Below are positions 50,097 to 60,227 of a stretch of 64,000 nucleotides of DNA, piece by piece. The translations under genes and the position numbers were made by a program. The stretch spans positions 322,444 through 386,443 of the forward strand of contig KN817531.1 of assembly GCA_000827495.1 (NCBI GenBank), given 5' to 3'. The notes under the pieces are model-generated. The model made no database searches and had not been told where the DNA came from. It was given only the letters and a program-made list of their open reading frames with translations. The DNA is from Hypholoma sublateritium FD-334 SS-4. Its lineage: Eukaryota > Basidiomycota > Agaricomycetes > Agaricales > Strophariaceae. Position 1 is the first letter of the stretch. Each line of letters opens with the position of its first letter.

Positions 50097-50307
50097 TAGG
50101 ATAGATTCGAAGATAAGGGAGTTGTGCGAAGGCGTTGATGTTGTTGATGGGCCGTGAAAGGGCTGTGACTCAATTCGAGCTCCGACGGCTTCATAAGGTG
50201 ACGCGGAAACAACAGCAGTCGACACACCTCTTTCTTCCCCCCACCATCACCCTCCCACCAACAATCCCCTTTCACGTGTCCCCTTCCCCTATTTTCTTCT
50301 AATTACA
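50097..50307. promoter_or_regulatory. Shared promoter of RPC31 and YRA1
   Basis: The 211 bp separate two divergent start codons. The YRA1 side is strongly pyrimidine-rich (50230-50300), typical of fungal transcription starts. An upstream in-frame ATG for RPC31 at 50225 would place its start inside this region, but the conserved head starts at 50096. Confidence 0.5.
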
Positions 50308-51814
50308 ATGGACAAGTCCCTTGACGAAGTCTGTTCCGACGTTTGCCCGTACACCAGGCGCCTGCTCACAGAAAATTTCATAGATCATCTCCTCCAAGCC
50401 CAAGGCCGCACGTCGTGGAACCGGCCGCCGTGGTGCTGGCGCTGCTCGCACTCAAGTCCTCGGCAAGCCCGTTGTCACGCCTGCTCAGCGTGCTCGCGTA
50501 ACTGCCAGCAACGTCGACGCGCCCAAGGCCATCGCACAAGGCTCGGAGAAAATCATCGTTTCAAACCTCCCTGCTGATGTGAATGAGGCTCAGATCAAGG
50601 TTCGTGCGCATTCTTCGCTCTAGCACGAGAATAAGCTCTTACGTATATGCGTTCGCAGGAGCTCTTCAACACCACCGTTGGCGCTCTCCGAGAAATCACG
50701 CTTCATTACGACGCATCTGGTCGCTCAAAGGGGGTCGCCTCCATCACCTTCCAGAAGAAAGGCGACGGCGCCAGGGCTTTCGCTCAGTACAACAACCGGC
50801 TCATCGATGGCAGTTAGTACAGCCCCTCCTCTCACCTTTCGCACGTGTTCGGAACGGGGTCTTCTCTGCTCTGTGACTGTCCTCTTGCAGCGGAACCGTC
50901 GGCCTGCTGTCTCTGTCCACCTTGTATACAAACACCCGACGGCAACAGCTTTCTCAGATACGTATCCGTATGCATTCGCACCCGATACGCTATCTTGTGC
51001 TATTCCTCCTACCTGCCAAGCTGGTTCAGCAGGCAGTGCTCTCCACATATATCAGGACTGATCACCCTGATGGATCGAGCTGGGTCGAGGCACGTTGTGG
51101 TTGCCCGTATCCATATATGGTGCACACACGACGAGATACGTACCTGTATGGTGCACTCCGGTTAGGGATGGGGGTATACCTAGAGGTGTCAAACCTAGAC
51201 ATTTCCGAACGCTTGACGAAGCAATCGGGCTCTTTGCATACCTATTCCCTGCCTGCTACAGTAGCAGAAGTTGAACATGGGGCTTGTTGGATACTCGACG
51301 CGGCACAGAGACACGGCTGAACGGTTTACGGTAACAAGACGGTCTGCGGATGCTTTCTGCATTCGATTTGCTTTTTGCATGGTCTTGCCTCAATGAACAG
51401 CCGACTAACCTTTGCTGCCCGACCCGTCATACATCTAGAACGGCCCATGAAGATTGAAATTGTCGTCGACCCATCAAAGCCCCTCCCTCTGGCCTCTCGT
51501 GTCGCTCCAGCCCCCACTCCCGCCGCTGCTGGCAAAGCTCAGGCCCCCAGGTCGGTTCAAGCTTGGCGTGTTGAATAACCGCAACGGAATTTAACGATGC
51601 TTATTAGAGCTGCCGCTGCTGCTGGAGCCACTCGTGGACGCCGCGTTGGACGAGGAAGAGGTGGCGCGCGCAAGAACGAGCGCGTCCCCAAGACTGCCGC
51701 CGATCTTGACGCCGAGATGGAGGTTAGTCGCACCACCCCAGTCCGTGGCTCGTCAACTTACTCTTGTCTGTTTAGGACTACACCGCTGCCAACGCACCCG
51801 CCGCGGCTGCTTAA
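50308..51814 (+). CDS. YRA1: mRNA export factor Yra1/ALYREF (RRM protein)
   Basis: This is the TREX-associated RNA-binding adaptor that links mRNPs to the Mex67 export receptor. Exon 1 is MDKSLDE; after an intron (50329 to about 50390) comes IISSKPKAARRGTGRRGAGA, the N-terminal UAP56-binding and RG-rich region. The RRM has KIIVSNLPADVNEAQIKELF and SKGVASITFQKKGDGARAF. A 626-nt intron (50813-51438) splits G-KRPMKIEIVVDP. A further intron leads to RAAAAAGATRGRRVGRGRGG. After a last short intron, the C-terminal box ends DLDAEMEDYTAANAPAAAA with TAA 51812-51814. Length and domain order fit the family. Confidence 0.9.
50813..51438 (+). other. Unusually long intron (626 nt) of YRA1
   Basis: Donor GTTAGT at 50813 and acceptor CATCTAG ending at 51438. 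The join restores Gly-Lys-Arg-Pro-Met within the RRM. Other introns in the gene and in neighbouring genes are about 45-65 nt. No long open frame or known RNA gene was recognised inside. Confidence 0.75.
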
Positions 51815-52232
51815 TCTTGTCCAGTTTGTATGCTTCTGTCCGCTTGACATAATATTGTACATCCTCCATTTCATCTGTCCCTTTGAGCAGTCTTCAAACG
51901 TAGTCCTTTGATACCATACCATCTCTTTCTATGCTGCTTGTTGGCTTCGCCATGTCCATCAAAGCTTCAGTTCCTAGGTCGCGTAGTATTTATCCTTCTT
52001 GACTGGGCTGGGCTGATTGTAATATCACTCATAATTCTTGAACTTTGAGTGTGAACCGCATTGCAGTTGCGCAAGCACGTATGAGCGCGAGGATGAATGC
52101 TTCAAATAATATATAGATTGCAATTGGTACGTAGACTTGTGCGGTAAATCGTCATGATGGGACATAAATGTAACTGGTGCGCTTCTACTTGGCAAAGACC
52201 AGACGGTGACTTAAAATATAAAGACATTTAAC
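51815..52232. other. Convergent intergenic region after YRA1
   Basis: AT-rich 3' flanks of YRA1 and the Clp1-like gene. Nothing coding was seen. Confidence 0.45.
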
Positions 52233-53149
52233 TCAACCACTGCCGCGACGGATGAAATCCTGGCGAACGGCATAAACCTCCTTCCAGGCCTCGCTAATCG
52301 CTTTGTAAATTTCGGGCTCAATCATCCCCAAAAAGCAGGCATTACGCCATACGCCGTGGATCATCGCGGCTTGCATGTCGGCGAGGCGGAACGACGTCGC
52401 CCACATGCGGTTCAGCGGCGTGAGATAGTCGCTCACCTCGTCCACATCCTTGTTATAGAGGAACGTGCGCAGGGCATGGAACGTCTCCGGGGACGGCAGG
52501 GCGCAGACGACGACGGGCAGCGCGGCGCTGCGGTACCCGAGCTCGATGAAAGGTGCTGGCGGAAGCGGCGGCGGCGTCGCGCAGTGCAGCTGGACCCAGT
52601 CCGCGTGCACGGCGAAGAGCGCGTGGCGGCGGCGCGCGCCGGTGGGCGGGACGGCGATGATGTGCGTTGGAAACACGGCGGAATCAGGGGTTGTCATCGG
52701 GAAAGTGAGCTGCAGAGCGTCTGGTAGTGGCCCCGGGGGCATTTGGATGACGCCTGCCGTCGCTCCGTCGAGGAGCCTGCATACAGATTAAAAAAATATT
52801 GGTGTTAGAATTTCTCAGCAGAATGGTTTGGACGTGAGGGGACGCACTCTCCAAGGAGAGGGCGGCCGATTAGCGCTTTGCGCACGAAAACGAGCGGCAT
52901 CTGGCCCTTTGCGGGGTTGTGGCAAATATAGTCGGGGTGTGCCCGAAAGAAAGCGACCTCGTCGATGTCGCCGGGGCGCACCGCGGGGCGAGGGAGCCTC
53001 GGCGGGTAGGTTCGTATATTTACAGGGAGCTGCACGGCCTCAGACGAGCTGCCTCCAATCTGCGGCTCGGGTTCCGCAACCGCGCCAGCTGGATCGGTGG
53101 TAGTTGGCGACCTAGCTGAGTGCCGTTTCGTATTTTTTGAGCGTGTCAT
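52233..53149 (-). CDS. clp1: Clp1-like (clampless) protein
   Basis: This is a homologue of Coprinopsis cinerea Clp1, a protein required for clamp-cell formation in the dikaryon and controlled by the A mating-type pathway; its biochemical activity is unknown. Start ATG 53147-53149 (MTRSKNTKRHSARS), then a Pro-rich head (YPPRLPRPAVRPGD) and FVRKALIGRPLLGE. One intron (about 52778-52848) joins G-E to LLDGATAGVIQMPPGPL. Then come LTFPMTTPDSAVFPTHIIAV, RHALFAVHADWVQLHC, VVCALPSPETFHALRTFLYN, a helical part (AAMIHGVWRNACFLGMI) and the end EVYAVRQDFIRRGSG. The family assignment rests on remembered Clp1-like sequence patterns. I am fairly sure of the family but not of orthology to the C. cinerea gene. 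Confidence 0.72.
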
Positions 53150-54429
53150 CTTCTGTGGAATAATTGGGGAATATTGGATGGCTGCGGATGTAGATGCCCA
53201 GGATACAGATGATGTCGGATAATGGGTGGATAGACATTTCTTTTAAGTAGAGTACGAGAACAATGCTCGAGTTACTCAGAGGGCTCAGTAAGGCTCAGGC
53301 TTTCGAGGGTCCCTATAATGTGGTGCAAGAGGGCCCAAGGTATGTACAAATGTGGCTGATTCCCAGCGGTCAAATAAAAGATCGGGCTTTGTCCAGTGTT
53401 CGATTCTGAGTAGCCATAGTAGAAATTCAAGGTGTCGTGCCGATTTCTGCTGTGTCTACCACCTAGCTTGCTGAAGTTTGATGATTGTTTGATAATCCGG
53501 CATGAATGGTAGGATGCCATACGTGGACCATAGGTACAGGCTGGTGGTTGTCGATGTCATGCAACTAACCGTAGATCCCGTAAAGACTCCTCGATCACCG
53601 CGTGCTTATAGTTGATGAACAATGGGCGCCTCTGCATCCATTTCTCCACGAGAATCTTGTGATGTGATTGTTGTAAATGACCCTCAAGGCGGCGAATCAG
53701 ATACCGTGCCGAGTAGCGATTGCAGGGTAGAAAACTAACCAGGCAAGAATATGAGGCAAGAGGATGAAGCGGCGAGTCCTTTCTTTGCCGCAACTCAATG
53801 GCCGACCGGTGACTCGTGTAAAGTGATTGGAATGTAGGAGGCGCTTGGGAAGGGGAGCACCAAAAGAGGATGTAGGACAATGAGGAGACTTTGCGGCGTC
53901 AAAAGGTTCGAACAATGAGTACTGAGTACTGAGTACCGGCCGTTAGGGGAATCCTTGGGGGACGAGGCCCTGATCGCGAACAGTCGGAGTTTGCAGATGC
54001 GTGACTTGTTGGAGTCAGCGTGCACCCAAATCCAACCCAAATCTATCCAAACTTTGCCCACAGCCAGCGGGGAAAGCATTGGTAGAACGATTTCACATTT
54101 TTACAATACTAGTAAATTCAGGAAAATCAGAGGCATTTTTACCGCCCTATACGAAAGTGCGGAGATTCAAGATATATTTTTGACCCAGAAAATATGGCAC
54201 GATGATGTCGATACGATGTTACTCAAAATAAATCAAAATAAATCAAGCCGAGTCCTGGGTTTCTTTCACAAATTCAATCTTGGGTGAGAGTCTAGCATAG
54301 GTTCTTCACAGAAATAATGGCTAAAATATCTAATAACTTGAGTCGCTGTTCGATTTGCAGTCATTTTCCCCGTCGCTCTCCACTGACGCGGGGCTCATGC
54401 CATCACCGGTAGTGCGCCCAAAATCAGAG
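53150..54429. promoter_or_regulatory. Upstream region of the Clp1-like gene
   Basis: The upstream side of the Clp1-like gene has a 1.3-kb space without a supported gene. It contains three exact copies of TGAGTAC at 53916-53936 and A-rich repeats (AAAATAAATC) near 54220-54245. A 107-codon frame on the minus strand at 53557-53880 has no recognisable features. Confidence 0.4.
53916..53936. repeat. Three tandem copies of TGAGTAC
   Basis: Exact heptamers occur at 53916, 53923 and 53930. They contain the palindrome AGTACT across each junction. They lie about 770 bp upstream of the Clp1-like start codon. Confidence 0.7.
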
Positions 54430-55329
54430 CTAGAAAATTGACCAAAGGTGCCATGACGAACATGTTTCCTGTCCCGTATGTTGAGCTTTATGTATCTGAG
54501 GTAATGAATATTTTATAAGAGACAAACTTGGTAAATTCCGGCTTTTCCCCCTGAGATGAACTCGCGTCGGAAGCACTACAATAACATCGGATGAGTATCT
54601 CAAGTCATGCCACAGAACCATTTTGGTATTAAATCGTACCTTTGAACTGTAGACGGGGTATCTTCGGCCTCGGAAAAGAGGACAGGCCCTTTCAACTCTT
54701 TTCTTGCCCGATCTCTGTAGCTCCTATCGTATCCATATACCGTGACTCAGACGTGAGTGCATAAATAATAGGGTAATCCGAACTATTACACACCTTGGAG
54801 GAGGGCTCAATGCGGTTGGACCGTGCGAGATTGAGTCTCGGAGGGGATGTGGTCGAGCAAAACGTCCACCGCTGACAGGCGAATCATTCAGGCAATGGTC
54901 CACATCCGAAGTCTGGTCTTTAGCTGCTACTAAATCAATACGTTTGTTTTCTCCGTCTTGTGATATATTAGCCTGTTTCAAAAATAAGGAAGATATTATT
55001 ATTATTCGTAACTAAAGCTCACGCTGTACTGCGAACACTCTGCGGCCACTTTCTTGTCTTCGATAATGTGGCTATACGCCTCGTTCGGACGAGGAAAGCC
55101 GGAAATTTTCGAGCCCGAGTACTCTTCCAGCCTATTATCATTTTCTTTCGACTTTTAGTGATAGGTCATATGCCCTTCAAAACCTTACGTACCCGTAAAT
55201 TTCTTTGTCGAGAGTGATGTTCGGTGTGTCAAAATCGGAGATCGCGGCAGCAGTGACACCCCGCTGTTGTGCAAGGTGGGCTTCCGAGCCACTGACCTCG
55301 TTCTCGGTTTTTTGCTTGTCCGAAGACAT
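54430..55329 (-). CDS. Unrecognised small multi-exon protein
   Basis: Not recognised. Four or five exons can be joined in frame: MSSDKQKTENEVSGSEAHLA...NITLDKEIYG, then RLEEYSGSKISGFPRPNEAY...AECSQYS, then QANISQDGENKRIDLVAAKD...TALSPPPR, then TVYGYDRSYRDRARKELKGP...STVQR, and perhaps a last exon ending at 54430. The first exon has no signal peptide and the protein is hydrophilic with many charged residues. Short introns have usable GT and AG ends (for example a donor GTGAGC near 55020). The 3' end is uncertain: the frame could also stop at about 54610 without the last exon. It is tail-to-tail with nothing obvious. It may be a lineage-specific gene or a partly mispredicted one. Confidence 0.4.
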
Positions 55330-56309
55330 CTTCTTTGTGCGTAAGGATAGGAAGGTGGAAGGTGGTCCATTAAATAGACGCAATTGCGTACTTCTTTAAT
55401 CGCTTAGCGTCTGCCCACTCTCCCGAAAGATGATATGTTGCAGTGTTAAATCAGCTACAGTAAATGAGACGAGACTCATACTGGGAACAATGTTCGTCGC
55501 GGATACAGGGCAGGGTTATCTCTGCGAGGACGCTAGGTATTGGTTCTTCATTTGGTGTTTTGCCATATATGGTCTGAGAATTCGACAGCAGTGAGATACG
55601 GATCCTGCGCTTCAAGTTGAAGTGCACCATGAGGCAACAGAGTGTGTTAAAATCTCTGCGGAGGACCGAAGAATCTCGGATACCACTGATATCTATCACG
55701 AACATGAGGTGTAGGTGCAGTGCTAATGTCCATAAAAGGCAGTTTACCATACCGTAATAGTATGTCATTAATGTCATCAAGCGTCTATGCAACCTGCCGC
55801 ACAAGGGCCGTGTGCGAAGCTCGATAGACAGGTTCTCTCCGCGGCTGCGTGTTCTGGTCGACCTGGTAAGAATCCCCGAGATGTTGTTTTACGATTTATG
55901 CCTTTGTCACTGGCAGAATTACATAAGCCCGCCGTATACCCGCCGGATTCTAATATTGTCGTAGAATATCTGCTCATCGTGACAACTTTCTTCACTGAAT
56001 ATCAGCCAAATCATTATCTGAAAATAGGTACTTATTCTAACGCGATCTCCAAAAGGTCTCCTCTGTTCCGGGCCCATACTCACTGCCGCTGCATATAAAA
56101 TTTATTGTAGAGAAAATGATGCTTCAAGTAGAGCGACGCATTATCAGAGGTCTATTTTGAAAATTACCAGAATTATTGTATCGTACATACCAGAGATTTG
56201 TTGCATGCGCGCAGATGGCGGTGGGGAAAGCCAGTCTTATTACCGTGAGAACTTTTGCTTGATCGCTAGTGCAACAACAGAGCCACTGCGCTTACCTTTG
56301 ACATCGCTC
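55330..56309. other. Gap with a diverged repeat copy
   Basis: The gap contains repeat copy A at about 55590-55850 (see the repeat entry). The rest, including the upstream side of TAF13, shows no supported exon. Confidence 0.4.
55590..55850. repeat. Diverged dispersed repeat, copy A
   Basis: It shares with the region at 61830-62100 ordered blocks such as GATAT.TATCACGAACATGAGG, GCACTAAT.TCCATAAA.GGCA or its variant, and ACAAGG.CCGTGT. Order and strand are the same, with many substitutions. On the minus strand both copies can encode LMFVI-IS--RD-S. Confidence 0.7.
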
Positions 56310-57149
56310 ATGTCCTATCCAGGCTACACGCCAACGCCCCCTCCACCGGGATCGGTGCCTCCAACCCCTCCAGCATATCCGTACGGTGCATACCATCCAT
56401 CTCCCTATGGGCATCCTTCGACACCCGGGGCGTACACATATCCTCCAGGCGCGTATCAAGCCGGCGTACAAAGTTATGGCTGGTCCTACCCATACAGCTA
56501 CGTTCCGCAACCACACCCGCAGGTATCATCGCTGCAGCAGCAAGCGGTGATGCAGCACATCCCGAGAGCGCCAGCAACACCGGTGACGCCACGCACACCG
56601 ACGTTGCCTGGGCCCGTGCCACAGAGGACAGCCACATTCACGGCATACACACCGAATTATGCGAGGGAGACTACACCTGCTGTGCATACTGGAGGGCGGG
56701 CAGGCCGACGCCAGTCCAATCTGAAAGGTCTTTTTACGAAAGAATGTCAGTGTTCTTTCGCTTGTTCCCAGTATTGTCTATTGAAAGGTACTCCAGTAAA
56801 GAACCTCATGTATGGCTTCGGGGACGACAGAAATCCAGCGAATGACACCGTGAATGTGATGGAGGAGATTCTTATTGAGTACATAACGGATGTGGTGGGT
56901 TTCTATGCGTCTGTCTTTCTTCAACGCACAAAACATCTTTAATGTCCAAATTGCGAACAGTGCCAAACCGCAACCGGCCCATCCAAAAAGGCCCGACTTT
57001 CAATCGATGACCTACGCCGCGCCCTTTCACGCCCGGCGGACGCGAATAAACTCGCAAGGATGGAAGAACTGTTGTTCATGCAAGAGGACATCAAACGCGC
57101 AAGAGCTCAATTCGAAGAATCCGACGTCCACAATCCCAAGGGTCTTTGA
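56310..57149 (+). CDS. TAF13: TFIID subunit TAF13 with Pro/Tyr-rich N-terminal extension
   Basis: TAF13 is a histone-fold TFIID subunit that pairs with TAF11. The N-terminal about 140 residues (from MSYPGYTPTPPPPGSVPP) are rich in Pro, Tyr and Gly, and end with TGGRAGRRQSNLKGLF. The histone fold follows: two introns (from a GTCAGT donor near 56746 to an acceptor near 56799, and from GTGGGT near 56897 to 56962) join KEL-KNLMYGFGDDRNP, ANDTVNVMEEILIEYITDV and CQTATGPSKKARLSIDDLRR. The C-terminal helix is LARMEELLFMQEDIKRARAQ, ending HNPKGL with TGA 57147-57149. The fold region matches TAF13 almost completely. The low-complexity extension is longer than in small animal TAF13 and could instead come from a wrongly placed start. 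Confidence 0.88.
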
Positions 57150-58135
57150 TGTATAGAAAGCACTACGTTGCATATCGCGCGCTATTTACTTGCATCGCGC
57201 CCGCTTTGCACTACGGGCATATTCGCATGACCTTCGCTTTGAACGTGGCGCTCAACAGCTTTGAAGTCCAACCGCCATCCATCATTCTACATGAGCACTT
57301 TCAAAGTTCGCACTGGCAGTTTCTAACCGGAGCATGGGCGAAAACGAAGACACGTTCACAGATTCATACTTAGCCACCTTCACGAACCGGGAACATGACT
57401 AGAGAACACCGGCGCTCTGAGTCGTGTACAAACTGACTATTTGTCGTATACCTCCTCTGTTCGCCTCCACTGCGGACTAGATACAGAATTCACTTGTTTC
57501 GGACTGGTGATTATGAACATCAGACACGATCCGCGTCCTCTGGATGTGTTTCTAGTATATTTCCAGTGCTCTCTGGCTGTCCCCTCGCTCTGATCTCCGG
57601 ATCGATCTGCCAATCGATGTTCCCTAGTCACACCCTTCTGAAAGTGCATGCTTTTGCCCCAAATGCAGAGGACACAGTCAAACACACAAAGATGAGCGGG
57701 CTCTGCTTAGCCCCACGGCTGTCGTCCTGCCTGCACAGGCGTTCGTTGACAATGTGAATGTTGTTTGTCAATGGACTGTGAGTATCTGGACCTACAAATC
57801 TTGTCTCTGTCTAGACGTATTTTAAGAGCTTAATGCCCCGCCCATGAACGTTTGAACAGTAAAACAGGCTTACGGACCGACCGTAGATACCTCCACTCTT
57901 ACACGCTTGGCGGAGCACAATCGAATAATCATTATTGATTACAGACACTGAGATAATACAATATAGTACCCAATTAAATTTATGACCAGTTCATGTGCCA
58001 CTCCATGTGAGCTCTGCAAGGCTCTGCATCACTCCTGACTATGTAGATTGCAAGTGTTGTCGAAATTGGATTGAGTAAGTGAGCAGAGTTGCGAGAAGGA
58101 TGGAATGCCAACGAATGACTGGTTCTTTGGTTAAT
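57150..58135. other. Convergent gap between TAF13 and kinase gene
   Basis: Nothing supported. Short frames on both strands lack motifs. Confidence 0.45.
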
Positions 58136-59436
58136 TCACTGAACCTTTATGTGGAAAAAACTCGATATTCGGGTCCGCATCGTCCGTTTAGGTTGAGGAA
58201 ATTCGATCTTGCGGCGATGTTTCAATGATATACGCTTGTCCCAGATCCTTTGCGCCATATCCGATTCAGAGAAACCGGAGATTATCTCGTTGTACAGTGA
58301 ATTAGCCTGTGCTGCGGTGGGGCGTCTCCTGGGATCCGGGTAGGTCATTGCCTGGTACAAGGGTATCAAAAATTCCATCCCGTCGTAGTCCTGCAGGAAG
58401 TGATGCAGTCAAGCAACCTCCTATAAAATGCTACCACTCACCCTAAATAGACGCGGGAAAATCGAACCAAGCTGATACACGTCGACCATGAAAGGATCAT
58501 ACGGCACCGTGTCAGAGAGTTCTGGTACACTGGGCTCTTGACCGAATATCCCCACACAGCGTGGATTTTTCTCTTCTGGAGGGAAGCGAACTGAAGCTTC
58601 GAAGTCAATGAAGTAGTACGCCAGCGGCGCAACTGAGCGTCGTACGACAGGCTTCACGTAGCGGCACTTGTCGATAGTCATGTACGGAATGTTTAAAGAT
58701 ATGTCTCCATCAGGCACGAGCTTCGCTGAATCAACCATGAGATTAAAAAAACATGCATCCCTTGTAAACGCGTCAGAATTACGCTTGAGGCTCAGAACAC
58801 GAGTGTCTTACCGGTGTGCCACTCCGTGTTCATGCATGAATTCCAGACCCTAACAATTGATATAAGCAAACTGGCTTTGAATATATTGAAGACAACACTC
58901 ACTTCAAGAAATTGCCCAATACATTCAACAATCTCACTCACATATTGGAAAGGATGCACAAATGCCTGAAATCTCAGGAGGTACGGCATCACAATCCACA
59001 CTCGACCGTCTTCACCAGGAACTGGGACCTTGTCGAGAATTGGGACAGTGTGGTTCCGTTTATCCGCGCGCAGCGCAGGAGAGCCCAGATATTCCAAGAT
59101 AGGGATATCCTCTTTGACTTCAACCACCTTGAGCATGACCCGTACACCGTCAGAGATCCGGTAAGCGTCCAATACCCTCCAACGCTATATTGGACAATTA
59201 GCAATGTATACACCAAGCTCATAGAAAAGACTCGCTTGTAAGCATGAAGAATCGGGGGACCGGAATGGATCCGCTTTCTTTTTTCCGCGCCAGGAGGGTA
59301 TCCAGTTAGGGTCATATCTGTCGGGCAGCCTGTATCCTTGTTCCAACAAGAAAGGTTGATGGACAACCCAGAACTCCTCCCAGTGTTTTAACAAGTAATC
59401 GTGAGGAGCCTTAGACCTGTTGACAAGCAGAGACAT
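58136..59436 (-). CDS. Atypical protein-kinase-like protein (Agaricomycete family)
   Basis: This is a kinase-fold protein of a type expanded in mushrooms, with no defined pathway. ATG 59434-59436 opens MSLLVNRSKAPHDYLLKHWE and LLEQGYRLPDRYDPNWIPSW. The kinase part shows VRVMLKVVEV (candidate Lys), IWIVMPYLL-like hinge (RVWIVMPYLLRF), and after an intron near 58740-58812 HGVAHRDACFFNLM with the catalytic HRD and the downstream Asn. Next come YYFIDFEASVRFP, where the metal-binding DFG is DFE, and VPYDPFMVDVYQLGSIF, the equivalent of the DxWxxG helix. A C-terminal PDPRRRPTAAQA (subdomain XI) and a basic tail end at 58136. DFE is common in this family as I know it, so activity cannot be judged. 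Confidence 0.75.
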
Positions 59437-60227
59437 CCCAGACAGATAATGTCGGTAGATATCAAGTGGATTACAGTGGTGACAAGCACGCGCCGCGAAT
59501 GCAACTGGCAAGTGGAAGTTGCAACTTAAGATTGCCTGATGGGTAACGTAATATTTAGTATTATTTAATAAAATCTCAGCGGAGCTTTAATACTTGATTC
59601 CGCCGTGACGGGGATGGTTCAGGACGGTACGCGGAACGACGGCCCAACTTCCAAGGCGAGTTGAGGAAAACCACAGGAAAATTTATGTGCTAAGTCCAAT
59701 CATTCATTTGAATTTAGCTCTCAGATTACAGATTCTCAGTGAGCATCGACAAGTTTTGGACAAGTTCCAAAGATTATTTCTGGAAAGTGCCACTGGTGGC
59801 GGTACAAACCAAGTCCGATGAACTGGGTCTGAACCCGCGGCGCGTGTAGACTTTAAAAAGGTAAGTAACACCATTGACCAAGGTAATGGCACAAGGTTTA
59901 TAGATGGCGATGGCCGCAGCGGGTTTCAAGCTCGAGGATGTCAGCGGTGTACGCGTACGCAATAGTATTGCAATAGTAAGTGCCGCTTGGCGCTAATAGC
60001 AGATCGGACGGACAGTGAAAAGACGTGCACTCATAGGCTATAGCTACTTTGGCACTACTTAAACATTTACACACAAAAAGCGGGAAAGATACGAAAGGAT
60101 CATGAGCTATTGATTTGACGGAGAAAAAAACGGAAATTTGTGTTTAGGATGCTTCAGTGAGTCGGGCATGGAAGTATTGGAATCGCGGGAGTTAAGAAAC
60201 GGCTGGCTCGCAAGACTACGGGAGCGA
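59437..60227. other. Gap between kinase and hypothetical gene
   Basis: A minus-strand pair of overlapping 62-codon frames at 59704-59962 may be a gene remnant, but neither has a motif. Otherwise nothing was seen. Confidence 0.4.
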
